A program made the position numbers and the translations under genes. Positions 10,590-21,578 of a stretch of DNA of 64,000 nucleotides are shown one piece after another. Source of the stretch: Paramyrothecium sp. XJ0827 (lineage: Eukaryota > Ascomycota > Sordariomycetes > Hypocreales > Stachybotryaceae); assembly GCA_020881915.1 (NCBI GenBank), contig JAJFPB010000013.1, positions 124,001-188,000 of the forward strand. Direction: 5' to 3'. Numbering within the stretch: the stretch's first letter is position 1; every line of letters starts with the position of its first letter. The notes beneath the pieces were generated by a model, which was given only the letters and a program-made list of their open reading frames with translations, did no database searches and was not told the DNA's origin.

Positions 10590-10895
10590 TCAGAGTGTCC
10601 ACTCAACCTTGATAAAGTCGGCGGCGGTCCCGCGAGGACGGGGCGATGAAGCCGCTGGCAACGACGTTGCTGGCGACGGGACAGCCGACGAAGACGAAGA
10701 GAACTCAATGCGCTCTATAGCCTCTGGCTGATCGGAGAATGGGCTGTTTGAAGAGAATGTTTCGGAGGACATCGTGACACATTTAGCTAGACGGGCAGGC
10801 CGGTCATACAGATCGAGTGAACTGAACGATGTTGTTGGAAACCATTGAGGCTGCGTGCGGAGGGTCAAGTAATATCCATCCATCGCTGACGACAA
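10590..10895 (-). CDS. Possible C-terminal exon of a membrane-protein-like gene
   Basis: The frame ends AADFIKVEWTL, after a long Ser/Pro/Ala-rich stretch. Low-complexity tails ending in a short V-x-W-T-like segment occur in fungal PTH11/rhodopsin-domain proteins, but no transmembrane part is present here. I regard it as a candidate tail fragment only; it could equally be an orphan frame. Confidence 0.25.
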   Translation of the reverse strand: MSSAMDGYYLTLRTQPQWFPTTSFSSLDLYDRPARLAKCVTMSSETFSSNSPFSDQPEAIERIEFSSSSSAVPSPATSLPAASSPRPRGTAADFIKVEWTL

Positions 10896-11730
10896 AACGC
10901 GTGTATCACACGCATTTTGTCGTCAACGCGAAATTCGCGAGTCGCCAGTGCCGTTGAACTTGCCGAGTCTTGTAAGATTGAATGAGCCATTGACCACCAG
11001 TGCGAGTGACGGCACGGCGCGTCCCAATCCGAAGCAGTCGCGCGTGAAGACGCCAGCGTAGCGAAGGAGTCAACCTTTGTTCCAGCCATTGGCGGAGGGG
11101 GGTGTTGATCTACTAAACCTCCCCGCGCTTCGCAACCAACCAATTCGTTGGTCAGGTCCACAGACCCCGCCCTATTGGCTCGCATCACTACGCAACACGC
11201 CTAAAAAGTCTCATCCCCTCGTTGGCCAGTCTTTCTGCCCGTATCGGCTTTCACGTTTGGTCTCATTCCAATCTGGCGTCAATTGAGAATGGATGCTTGA
11301 GCTCTTCGTAAACTGGAACACGTGAGGCGGAACGGTGGGCACGGTAGGCACTTGAAGTTGAGGCTCTAAGTGAAAGCACTGCGAGGGTCCAGCGAAGTCG
11401 CTGGTACTTCTGTTCACGGGTATGGCTTGGGTTGGTTGCAGGTCCCCGAGACAAAGAGGGACCATTGGATGAACAAAGGAAGACTATGAGTCCCATACAT
11501 GTCAATATATGAAACTCCAAGTCAGAAATATTCGTCTGATCATGCCAAGATTGGCAATAATAGAAAGCTCTCGGTGAGAGAATCTCGAGGCACTAAATTT
11601 TAGTTACATTCATTTGATTCTGCTGAAAAATCGGCGTATATTTGGGATATTTCGGTCTTGCATGCGCCGCATGTTTACTGGTGTCGACCTACCCTATACA
11701 ATTGCGTCAGATGCTACTGCAGCTCTAGTG
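10896..11730. other. No gene recognised
   Basis: Short frames on both strands overlap without motif support. Near 10890-10930 there is a small inverted repeat (ACGCGTGTATCACACGC type). Nothing else is supportable. Confidence 0.35.
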
Positions 11731-12432
11731 CAACTCTCCCTGTAAAGATTTGCACCCCTCACAGCTGTCAGTGGCTTGTTAGTAGGGGGCCATTTTTCAG
11801 GCCACTCTGCCACGCTTTTTGCTGCTATCCTCTATTGGGGCTCTAACAGCACAGAGGAAGACCTTAGGAGAGTTCATCTTCCTCTGCAAAAAGCTGGCTC
11901 CGACAATTTGTCCACGCGGACCTCGCAGCTTCCTTCGGAACCAAGGAGCTACGGGTATTAGAAAGCCTGCCTTTCTAAATAACGGTGGCTGGTCGCGGAG
12001 GTTTTTCTCCCTGAAGGTAAGCTGCCAGACAGCCTCTGATTCCTTCCGAGGGTTTTTCCCTCCCGCCGCTCTCCCGCCATTTCCATCGCTTGGTTACTGG
12101 AGCATGGACTGCGGCAGCAGCTTTGGCGGGCGAGCGAGAGAATTCTGACTGGATAAAACCAAGGGTTGACCAGATCTGCCTCATATTCCGCTGACGGAAT
12201 GGAGGTTTCGACAAGGAGCGCCTTAGAGCCTACGAAATGTTGGATGAAGGAGTAGAAGGCAAGGCAGTTGGAAGGGTGGCTATAGACACTTGTACTGCGT
12301 GCCTGGCGGCCGCCTCCCTAGAGTTGGGCTCGACAGCCCATCCAGAAAGCGAGGTCTTGCAAGAAGCGCTGGGCGATGCCTTCCGAGGCCGGGTCTCTAG
12401 ATACTTTAGCTCAACACGTCCTGTGCCCCTAT
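11731..12432 (+). mobile_element. SINE-like element, copy 2 (3' tail missing)
   Basis: This copy is nearly identical to 2324-3026. A few differences cluster in the first ~60 bases (CAACTCTCCCTGTAAAG against CAACTCTCCCCTGTGAAA); beyond about position 100 of the element I see almost none. Its 5' end is at the same base as copy 1. It stops at CCCCTAT, where copy 1 continues for about 60 bp to the (TCAA)n tail. Loss of the 3' end is unexpected for target-primed retrotransposition, so a later deletion or a non-reverse-transcription duplication is implied. No target duplication was seen. Confidence 0.75.
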
Positions 12433-13310
12433 GGGAGAATGCTGCGTTGCGCTCAAGACGGGAGTGAGCACAGAACATGTTGATGAATCCTGTCAGATAT
12501 TAAGGTGAATCGTGTGTATTGCTTGATCCTGTCGCAATCGAAGGACCATTGAGACCTTATATCTTCGACTGGTTCCTTCTAGGACTTGAGTCCTAGAAAG
12601 TCCTAGATGAAAGTCCTACGATCTAAGTTTAGGACTTCAAACTTTAATCCTGAACCTTAATCCTGAAGTTGAGGGTGAACCCTCCAACGTTCAACAAATC
12701 CATGAGACAGTTTCTCACCAGCTTACGATCCTCAAGCTGCAAAGCAGGGGTTAGAACGCAGCAGATGTACCTGCTGTTCGAAGATTTTCACCACCGCGCC
12801 TTTGAAATATTTCTTTATGATATGTTGATCATATGCACAGCTATGTGTCGATGCTTATCAGATCCTTAGCACCGACCATGATCTCGGCCTACGATACCCT
12901 GGCGAGATCCAGCCGCGAGGGCGCATTACGGAGCGCGTTACTTATACTCTCATTTGGGCCAACTTCCCTTGATTCATCCTGCTCAATCGACATGTATTTG
13001 CTCTTTACGAATTACGCTTTTCGTTCCAAGGCGTGTTCGTTCGGTCATCAGTCAAAGCTCTTATCATCACGGTTTACGCCACGTTGAATCAACGCTGATG
13101 AAGTGATAGCAATTTTCTCGAATCGCTCTTATTCAGTCGAATATAACACAATTATTTGTGATATCAAGATTTTCCTGTCCCAACCCCTTGCCCCCAACCA
13201 TTAAAGAAAATCAATCAAGCAAGCCTCTGACAATGATAAGAAATCTCGAACTTTTTCCACCATGCGTCATACAACTAGCCTGCTTTCAGGCGTGAAAGCT
13301 ACTACGCCAC
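12433..13310. other. No gene recognised; short inverted motifs
   Basis: The stretch 12578-12660 carries several TAGGACTT/AAGTCCTA words. Elsewhere no open frame or motif stands out. The gene to the right (minus strand) ends at 13311. Confidence 0.4.
12578..12597. repeat. Perfect 9-bp hairpin with repeated AGTCCTA words
   Basis: TCTAGGACT and AGTCCTAGA are perfect inverted arms around a TG loop. Further AAGTCCTA and TAGGACTT words follow to 12640. It could be a remnant of a miniature inverted-repeat element. Confidence 0.5.
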
Positions 13311-14438
13311 TCAGTTGGCCGATTCGGATCGTCGACCCGACAGATTGCTTTGAGGATTACCCTGAATGTTTGATGTCAGACCTTCCTGATCGTGATCCAG
13401 GTCAAACGCATAACCGTCGGCTTGTTTCGTACTTGTCGACGTGTTATCGATGTGGAATGATCGGGTCAACATGATCTCTCCCCGACCGAGCTCACCCTGG
13501 CGCGAGAAGCTTTGGTCGGCGTAGTAAGAAGAACCCTTGTTGCGCCGGACAATGAGGGCAGTGATAGATGGCAGACAAGCACAGATCAGGCCAATGCCTG
13601 CTTCAGCATTGCTTGATCATGTCAGTTTAGAGTTCGCCGTCTCAAGGCTTGATGATGATTATAGTTGCTTACCCTGACAAGACAATCTTCATGAAGAGCA
13701 TGGTCTGGTTCTGGGTATGACCGTCCTTGAGAATCAACGCCAACCGATAGATGCTGAACGCGGTTGCAATGCCACCAGCGCAAAGAATCCCAATAACACG
13801 AAGCCTCTTCCTGACCGGAAGCTGCAGTGACCAAGTGAGAGGCGTGGGCAGTAGCAGAATGACCAAATCGCTGATCACGCTGATGATAGCATCGGCAGTG
13901 ATGACGGCTTTCTGATCCATGCACTTTTCGGTTTCGCCCTTCCAATACGCACTGATCGGCCGACAGGAGAAGATCTTGATGAATAAGGCTGACACATAGT
14001 ACAAGACCATCGTACCGATGAAGACGTATAATCCAATCAGAGTTTTCTTATGAACGGAGCCGAAGATGCGGACGATGATGTAGATTAGCGCAAGTTTTAC
14101 GGTCAAGGCCATCGGTGCGTAGAAGATCGTTGCGACGTAGCCCGACTGCAATAGACGGGTATTAGAGAAGATGATCGAATATGAGCTAATGAAAAGGTAC
14201 CTTGAAAAAGGGTTGTATGTCCTCTTTAGGCACTTCCCACTGATTGAGACCTCCGCCATAGTATCCCACTGGTGGTGATTGTGGTGAGTAGGTAAGTCTT
14301 CTGATCCAAGGTTAGGAGACATACCGAAGTAAGCTGTGGTGCAGTACCCAATCATCAGAAACTAGAAACAATGAGCTTAATTTTACCCATAAAACGGAGA
14401 AATCATACATAAGAAGTATAAATTGCATCTGTAGGATT
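13311..14438 (-). pseudogene. Fungal rhodopsin-domain integral membrane protein (SAT4/PTH11-like), 5' end cut by the copia element
   Basis: Exons read on the minus strand are 14438-14409 (cut), 14361-14325, 14268-14201, 14145-13673 and 13611-13311, with introns of 47-61 bp showing GT/AG and CTGAC-type branch points. The protein includes NQWEVPKEDIQPFFK, then SGYVATIFYAPMALTVKLAL, IFSCRPISAYWKGETEKC, and ITADAIISVISDLVILLLPT. It continues with AEAGIGLICACLPSITALIV and a cytoplasmic tail containing GEIMLTRSFHI. These are hallmarks of the Fung_rhodopsin (Pfam) family of seven-helix proteins. The frame is intact from the LTR junction to the TGA at 13313-13311. The first helices and promoter are missing: the coding sequence stops at 14439, where the LTR begins. 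A truncated product is unlikely to fold. Confidence 0.85.
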
Positions 14439-14558
14439 TGTTGGAGGTCACGTGTGATGGACGATCAAGTCGGTGGTAAACTGTATAAGTGGTGACTCTC
14501 CCACCTCTCATTTTTAGAAATTAAGTAGCCTAAAACCTGCTATCTTCCCATTTCAACA
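14439..14558 (+). repeat. 5' LTR (subtype I)
   Basis: 120 bp, TGTTGGAGG...CATTTCAACA. Identical to the solo LTR at 220-339, in opposite orientation. It contains GTATAAGTGG as a TATA-like box and the CTCTCATTTTTAGAAATTAA segment that distinguishes subtype I. Confidence 0.85.
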
Positions 14559-14570
14559 GGTTATGAGCCC
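14559..14570 (+). other. Primer-binding site, complementary to the initiator-Met tRNA anticodon region
   Basis: Immediately after the 5' LTR lies GGTTATGAGCCC. Initiator methionine tRNA carries GGGCUCAUAACC around its CAU anticodon, so this is a 12-base complement to the internal (half-tRNA) primer. Copia-type elements such as Drosophila copia use this mode of priming. Confidence 0.75.
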
Positions 14571-14789
14571 GGACGGCTAAACTAAATATTAAAGCTGAGT
14601 CTCCTATCTAATCATCTATCCCTTACTCACAAGGACCTTACAGTCCCTTCCACTGCACTGGAGACTCAACAGCGGCCTTTGATGCTGCCACGATCAGGAT
14701 CCTTATCTCCCTGTCTCCTGAACGAAGAACCCACTACTTGATCATTTACCCAGTATCACAACTAGGGGTTAAGTTGTGGAACACCAACT

Positions 14790-14960
14790 TCACCATGGTT
14801 CCGTCAGCTTCACGCTGTTTCCGGCAGCTTCTGGCTGTTTCCGGCAGCTTCTCGCTGTTTTCGTCAGCTTCACGCTGTTTCCGTCAATCTCCTCGCTAGT
14901 TTTGTCAGCTCCTCGCCGTTTCCGTCAGCCCCTCGCTGCTTGTGTCATACTTCTCGCTGG
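14790..14960 (+). repeat. Imperfect tandem repeat in the copia leader
   Basis: Units of about 22-24 bp with the consensus GTTTCCGTCAGCTTCTCGCT are repeated about seven times with substitutions. They lie in the untranslated leader upstream of gag. Possible roles such as packaging or translation are not inferable from sequence. Confidence 0.7.
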
Positions 14961-15207
14961 CCCCGATAACCTGCCGCTGCTTCTTCCTGCCTGCGACTGC
15001 TATCTGTGAAAAGGACAGGCTGGACCCCTTGTCTTACCTCTACTTTCGTCGAAAACAACTAAACAACGTCAACACATCACATTACAGTTTGGTACAAATT
15101 CACCTTCCTCTCTTTAAGGACAAAGACGCGGGGTTAGTCCTAAAATTAAGAACAAAGATTGTTTACAGAGGAAGGTGCTTTTGAACCGAACTGTACGTTA
15201 CTCCAAT

Positions 15208-18200
15208 ATGTCAGAAGGTAAAGACTCGAGCCTAAGCGGAAACCTTTCCGGAGTTGCCAAACTCGAATCCTCTGGAGGCTGGATCAACTGGAACGAGGAA
15301 ATCCGAGACCTATTGGCCCTGTCTGGCTATGGCGATCTCCTGGAGAGAAAACGAGACCCACCGGTGCAAGGAAGTCTCTCGGAAGTCGACTTCGAAGAAA
15401 AGCTAGATGCTTGGCACCAGAGACAAGCTCGGGCGTGCGGGGCAGTTCGATATCGACTTGGTTTCCGTCCCAAACAGGAAGTCCAAGGTCTCAGCCACTT
15501 AGCCAACATCCTCAAAACATTAGAGCAACACTTCAAACCCAAGGGCAGTAGTGTATTCCACGGCCTCCAGCAAAGGCTTGATCGGCTTACTCTGGACAAC
15601 TGCGAAAATGTATCTGACTTCTCTCGGCAATTACGGAAGCCCGAGACCAAATCCTTCAACTAGACGAAACTAGTCAAATCGGAGAGCCACAACTGATGGA
15701 TAAGTTCCTCAATGGACTTGGACCCAAGTATCATGTATTCCTCACTGCATTTCTTCAGAGCCATAGCCTGCTACCCGAACGGAATCTCGAGGGCATCATC
15801 ATCAAGGCAGCTACTACTATTGAAGAAGCCACTAGAGCTGCCGAGCAGGAAGAACACAGCCAGCGGATGCAGCAACAAGACCAAGACGAAGAGACAATCA
15901 AGCATGCTGCCATGGTCGCTGCCATCAAGGAGCAAAACCTCACGACCTGCAGCCACTGCAAGAAGCTTGGGCATACCTCAGATGGCTGCTGGTTACTTCA
16001 CCCAGAGCTTAAGAAACGCCTGAACGATAGGCGATACAGAAGAAAGCAGCGCCAAGATCACCCAAGGACCAACAATCGTGCCAGAAATGCGGACCAAGAC
16101 GAAGTTACGAATGCTCTCGCCATCCATGCCGAGTCTGTCATACAGCTCATGGCATACCAGGGCCAAGGGTTGAGCGATTTACTTGAGCAAGTGCATGTGC
16201 TGGATAGCGGAGCTTCGATGCACACCTTTTGCAAAAGGGATAACTTCGGTACCCTTCGCCCCTGGAGCGGCGGACAGACAGTTGGAATCGGCGAGGCACA
16301 GATCACCCCTAAGGGACTGGGAAACTATATCCTACGGCTAAAAGGACTTGATGGCCCGCGACAATTGGCTCTTGACAACTCAGTATACTCCCCGGAAGGA
16401 CGTGTCAACCTTGTTTCGATATCTGCTTTAACAAGGAAGGGGGCGAAAATCTCTTTCGACAACAACCAAGCCAGGGTGATGCATGACAACCAAGTAGTCC
16501 TGACAGCAACTGTACGATCAGGGATCTACGTCGTGGACCAACCAGATGAAGTGATCAACGCTGCCTTGGCGTCACTTGCTATTAGCGACCCGAGCTTCAA
16601 ATATGGCACGAAAGACTTGGACATCTGAGCGAAAACGGAATCAAGGCCTTGAAGGGAATGGCTCACGGTATTCACCCGATTCAACGCGGCCAAAATTGCG
16701 AACCATGCATGGTTGGGAAACAGAAAGAGCGACCACACCGAAAGTCAATCCGCAAAGGAACGTATTCGTTAGAATGCGTCCACGCAGACATTGCAGGACC
16801 ATTTCCCGACAGAGCATATGACGGCTCGCGATATTGGATTGTCTTCGTGGACGACTTTACCTGCATGGGCTGGGCATACGCAGTCAAGGAAAAGTCCGAG
16901 TTCACGAGACATTTCAAACACCTCCTCGACACATACGAGAGACCGGAACGTCGATGCCATTACCTCCACGTCGACCAGGGTGGCGAAAATCGCAGTGACC
17001 AGCTATACAACTTTTGCGATAACAAGGGCATCGTGATTCGCTATACCGCGACCGATCAGCATGAGCAGAACGGGGTTGCGGAGGCCTTAATCGAGTGCTT
17101 CAAGAAAAGGTTACACCCACACTCGAGCGATCAAACTTGCCGCGAAATCTCTGGCCCTATATCCTCTACGCGGCTGTGTACGTACGGAATAGGAGCCCCA
17201 GCAAGGTCCTTAACAAGACCCCTATGAGGCGTGGTTCGGAGACAAACCAGATCTCTCTCACATCCGTGTTATTGGCGCAAATGGCTGGGCAGTACTGCCA
17301 CCTGCCAAGAGACAAAAACTGCGTGAGAAGACGATTCAATGTCGACTTCTTGGATATCAAGGCTCTAGTAACTACATCGTTGTGGACAACAACAATCGAG
17401 TCTTCATCGCCAACAACGTCATCTTCGACGAATCCAGCTTCCACAACACATCGGCGGGAACACCTAGTGGATCTAAGAAGACAAGAAACGAAGGTCCCAC
17501 CTTGTATCCGGAAATAGAGCTTTCGTCTCCGTCGCGACACAACATCACCCCACAGGTTGAGGAGACTACGTCGGAAGATGAAGCAGAAAACTATCCACGT
17601 ACGAACATCCGAGCCTCCCTTGACCCAACCGAGGCGCCATACAGGGATGAAGAGTTCCGGGTCTCACAGAGATCGACCAAGGCGAAACTTCCTTCGAGGT
17701 ACCTACTCCTAGGAACCAATACCCTCACCAACCTCGTGTGCGCCCATGTCAATCTTGCGGCTTCCTTGGAAGACGAGGCGGAGCCCCGAACGATAAGGGA
17801 AGCCCGAGATTCCCTTCAGTGGGAGAACTGGTTCAAGGGAATGACTACCGAGATGGAATCCATTGAGGAGAACGAAGTCTACACCTTGACAAAGTTGCCA
17901 CCGGACCGGAAGGCACTGAGGGGCAAATGGGTGTTCAAACTCAAGAGGGGAGCCAATGGGGAAATCCTGCGATTCAAAGCACGCTACGTGGTCCGAGGCT
18001 TCGAGCAACAAGAAGGAATCGACTACAACGAGACATTCGCCTCAGTCGTTAAGCCCATGACATACAAGGCAATCTTTGCCATAGCCGCAGCGCTTGACCT
18101 CGAGCTCGAACAAATGGACGTCAAAACTGCTTTTCTCTACGGGAATATCGACGAAGAGATCTACGTTGGGCAGCCAGAGGGGTTCGACGACGGAACCGGA

Positions 18201-19331
18201 AGAGTTTGGAAACTGCGAAAGGCCTTATACGGGTTAAAGCAATCACCCAGAATATGGTACCAGACTCTCTCCTTGTTCCTCCAAGAGCAGGGATTCCAGC
18301 CTCTCGTTTCCGACATGGGCGTCTTCGTCAAAGGCCAAACCTACATCGCCGTTTACGTGGACGACCTGCTCATCGCAGGACCATCAAAGGGGGCCATCGA
18401 GATGATTAAACAAAGCCTCAACAAGCGGTTCAGCATGACAGATCTTGGGCCCTGCCATTTCTACCTAGGCATGTCCATTCCTCGGAACCGCAGACAGCGG
18501 AGACTGAGCCTGTCGCAAGAGGGGTACATTGAGAAAGTCCTGAAGGAATTCGGACTATGGGACTCCAAACCGACTGCGACCCCAGTGGCAACGGCGAAGC
18601 TAGAGCCCGCGCTTGACAATGACGAAACCAACTCAGATCGCAAGCACTGGTACGCCAAAGCAATTGGGTGTCTGATGTACGCAATGCTAGGGACCAGACC
18701 AGACATTGCATTCGGCGTCTCACTTTGCAGCCGTTATCTCGCAAAACCCACCAAGGCCCACGAAGCCGCGGTGAAACGCATCATGAGGTACCTACGAGGA
18801 ACCTGCGATTTCAAGCTCAAGTTCCAAGGAGACCTTTACCCATTGACGGGATATACGGACTCTGACTGGGCCGGAGACACCGAGACTCGACGGTCCACTG
18901 CCGGGTATATCTTCAACATCGGCAGCGGTGCAATCAGCTGGGCTGCAAAGCGACAACAGTCTGTGGCCCTGTCTACTTGCGAAGCCGAATACATGGGGCA
19001 AACACAGGCAGCTAAGGAGGCCATTTGGCTACGGATCTTACTACAAGAGCTCTTGAGAGGCGTAGATGCCACAAACCAGTTAGCTGCCACAATCATCTAC
19101 GGCGATAATCAGGGTGCCATAGCGATGGCTAAGAACCCTCAGTACCACTCCCGTACAAAGCACATTGCAATTCAAGAGCATTTTGTGCGAGAAAAGACGG
19201 CCAGCGGAGAGGTTGAGATGAAATATATCCCGACCGACAAACAAGTAGCTGATGGACTCACAAAAGCTCTCCCTAAGGATCGTTTCCAGGTGTTCCGGAA
19301 GGCCCTAGGAGTGGTCGGACCGGACGAGTAA
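15208..19331 (+). pseudogene. copia gag-pol polyprotein with four single-base frameshifts
   Basis: Start chosen: ATG at 15208 (MSEGKDSSLS). gag contains the zinc knuckle CSHCKKLGHTSDGC (15950s). Protease has VLDSGASMHTF. The pre-integrase region reads WHERLGHLSENGIKAL. Integrase shows VHADIAGP, VDQGGENRS and NGVAEALIE, supplying the D-D-E residues. Reverse transcriptase (RVT_2) includes FKARYVVRGFEQQEGIDYNE and YVDDLLIAG; RNase H includes YTDSDWAGDTETRRSTAGY. From 17382 to the TAA at 19329 the frame is open for 649 codons. Frame changes near 15640, 16605, 17105 and 17225 each read as loss of one base from a G, T, G and C run. If these are assembly errors the polyprotein would be intact. Confidence 0.9.
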
Positions 19332-19550
19332 AGCTATTCGGGTCAGAAAGAGGATCCACGCTACGAGGCTTTGCGAATTCTGGAACACATTCAACACGTG
19401 TTACCCCGAGCCACTGCGCGAGGATGCAGTGGGAGTCTACTACCCCGATTGCCACATCCAATGGCAGCTCGTCCAACTCACCTCAACTACCGCTAGAAGG
19501 TCAATAAGTGACCCAGCCGCACTGGTTGCAATTCCCGACCAGACCAAGAA

Positions 19551-19980
19551 GATCTGGCAAAAGACGAACTCGAAGGCTCGGGGGCTGTGTCAGCGGACCG
19601 AAGCCGGGAAGGAATGCTGCATGGGTCGCAAATCCCGAACTGGACCATGGAACCTTGGTACTGCGAGCAGCCGCAGTTATTGCCAACGAGCACCAGGGGC
19701 CCCAGGCTGCTAACACGGCCTGGCGCGCTACTAATACGGCGTAATGGATCTGGCAAAAGATGACTCGAAGGCTTCGGGGGCTGTACAAGTGGACCGAAGC
19801 CGGGAAGGCCGCTGCCTGGGTTGCAATTCCGGACCAGACCATGGACCTTGGTACTGCTAACAGCCGCAGTGATCGCCAACGGGCACCAAGGACAGATGCT
19901 GCTAACACGGCGCAATGGATCTGGCAAAAGATGAGCTTCCGGCTTTGGGTGCGGTACTCAGTGGACTGAAGCCGTGAAGA
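19551..19980 (+). repeat. Imperfect long tandem repeat in the copia 3' region
   Basis: Units start with GATCTGGCAAAAGA at 19551, 19747 and 19918 and share CGAAGCCGGGAAGG, GCAGCCGCAGT and GCTAACACGG. Two units are nearly complete and a third is partial; part of the unit also precedes the first. They lie between pol and the 3' LTR and appear non-coding. Confidence 0.75.
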
Positions 19981-20167
19981 GTAGATACCGAGGCGGGCTG
20001 CAGTGGGAGCCTTGTCCTATCCAAGACAATATTCCCCACGAGCCCGGGACGGCATCGATATTTCCAGTAACACTCTTTCCTCTTTTCACCCACGAAGGTG
20101 TTTTAAGGTTTTAATGAGGTTGCTGAGAACTGGTAGACTGAGTACCACCGCCTTGCTCGAGTGGGAG

Positions 20168-20278
20168 TGTTGGAGGTCACGTGTGTGGACGATCAAGTCT
20201 GTGGCAAACTGTATATAAGCGGTGACTCTTCCACCTCTCATTGTGTAATAAGTAACCTGCAATCTTTCCATTTCAACA
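20168..20278 (+). repeat. 3' LTR (subtype II)
   Basis: 111 bp, TGTTGGAGG...TTTCAACA, preceded by a purine-rich GAGTGGGAG tract. It contains TATATAAGCGG and CATTGTGTAATAAG. It differs clearly from the 5' LTR but matches the solo LTR at 25641-25751, apart from a few mostly C/T differences. Confidence 0.85.
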
Positions 20279-20437
20279 GTTTGCTACCCAAGCCTACGGT
20301 AATCCAGGGTGCCTGGTGGTTAGGGGGGGTGTGTGCGGGCGGTGATTGAAGGGGGGTGGTTGTGAGGGAGAAGGCAGATATAAGGTCCTGGAGTTCCCGA
20401 CCCAAGTTTGACTTTCATTTCAGCTCGACCATCACCC

Positions 20438-21016
20438 ATGATGACTCAACCAAAAAGCCGCGCCACCCATCTCACGTTCGACTCATGCCGAAGGGGAGGG
20501 CACCTATCACCTTTCGACCTTGCGCAGGATGTTAACTAAGAGTTACTATTCAGATCAAATGCGATCTACAGAAGCCTATTTGTAGCGCCTGTATCAAACG
20601 CGGCGTCGAATGTCAATACAGCGGGTATGATTCCTACACCTTCTTCTGACTGACTGAAGCTGATCCCAGTTTTAGCGCTTTAACTCGGGCCTCGGATGAA
20701 CTAAAACGTCGTATTGAAGTGCTTGAGAGTCGATTGAAAGAACCGAAGAGCCAGACTGTTAACAATATCATGATGAGCCCTCATAACATGGCTAAGTCTA
20801 TAAATGGTGACACTGGAACCCAGCGACAAGGTATCTGTTGGGACATTCCTAGCGAAGGGACCCAGAACACACCAATCATACCACATCCAAGGGTCTATAT
20901 CTATAATCTATTCAACCAAGATTGTAAGTAACCTACACATCCTAGCTGTCATAACTGACTATTGTAGTACCGAAACTCAGTTCTATCGGCAACCGCTCCT
21001 CATCCTGAAACAATAG
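20438..21016 (+). pseudogene. Zn2Cys6 transcription-factor fragment, degenerate
   Basis: A zinc-cluster half reads IKCDLQKPICSACIKRGVEC (20548-20620), giving C-x6-C-x2-C-x6-C. It is followed after an apparent 45-bp intron (from ~20629, with CTGAC branch) by a linker and coiled coil (LTRASDELKRRIEVLESRL) typical of these regulators. Upstream, FDSCRR in the frame from 20438 would supply the first cysteine pair, but one Cys is replaced by Phe and the intervening splice donor is not recognisable. A further intron-like GTAAGT...TAG (~20924-20967) precedes sequence with stops. It lies just right of the copia 3' LTR and appears dead. Confidence 0.6.
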
Positions 21017-21578
21017 CTTTCGCTCTTCTAGCTATTGATGAGATGGGGAAAGGAGAGAACAATATGGTCCAAATTAGCTTAGAGACACTGATATTTCCCG
21101 AAATTGGGCGTTTCAAGGTCAGCTTCATGTGATCTGACCAATCCGGCGAAATGCCCCAGCATCTTGCCTCGTTTGAGACAAGCATCAAGATAACTCCAGG
21201 ATGACCTCCCCAGATGTTCAATCGAGACTACCAGGATAACCGGTCAGACCTAAGCTGTGACGGTACTCCACAGAACTGGTCGACGCTGTCAGTGAATCCA
21301 CTCCATGGCACTATCGAAGGCCTGTCAGCTCAGCCGCTGTCTGAAGTTCACCAACCAACTATCATCCAGGAGCACAGTCATACCGGTACTGCGGGCATTC
21401 CCCTCACTTCCAAAATTGGCCAACGAGCTTTGAAATGCAAATTTCGTTACTGCAGATGAGGTTGAAATATCGTCCATTGAACCTCTGATTGGTTTGCCCA
21501 CGAAACATACCAAGCAAACTTGCAATGCTTAACTAACCCTAGCCTCTCAAGACAGATTCACACAAGCCTGATGTCCTG

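Larger units (their letters stand above)
14439..20278 (+). mobile_element. Ty1/copia LTR retrotransposon with mismatched LTRs
   Basis: The element runs from a 120-bp 5' LTR through a primer-binding site, leader, gag-pol and a ~835-bp 3' region to a purine-rich GTGGGAG tract and a 111-bp 3' LTR. Gene order is gag zinc knuckle, protease, integrase, reverse transcriptase, RNase H, which is diagnostic of Ty1/copia. The two LTRs belong to different subtypes and no target duplication is visible (GGATT left, GTTTG right). That fits recombination between two elements. The insertion cuts a rhodopsin-domain gene on its left. Confidence 0.9.
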
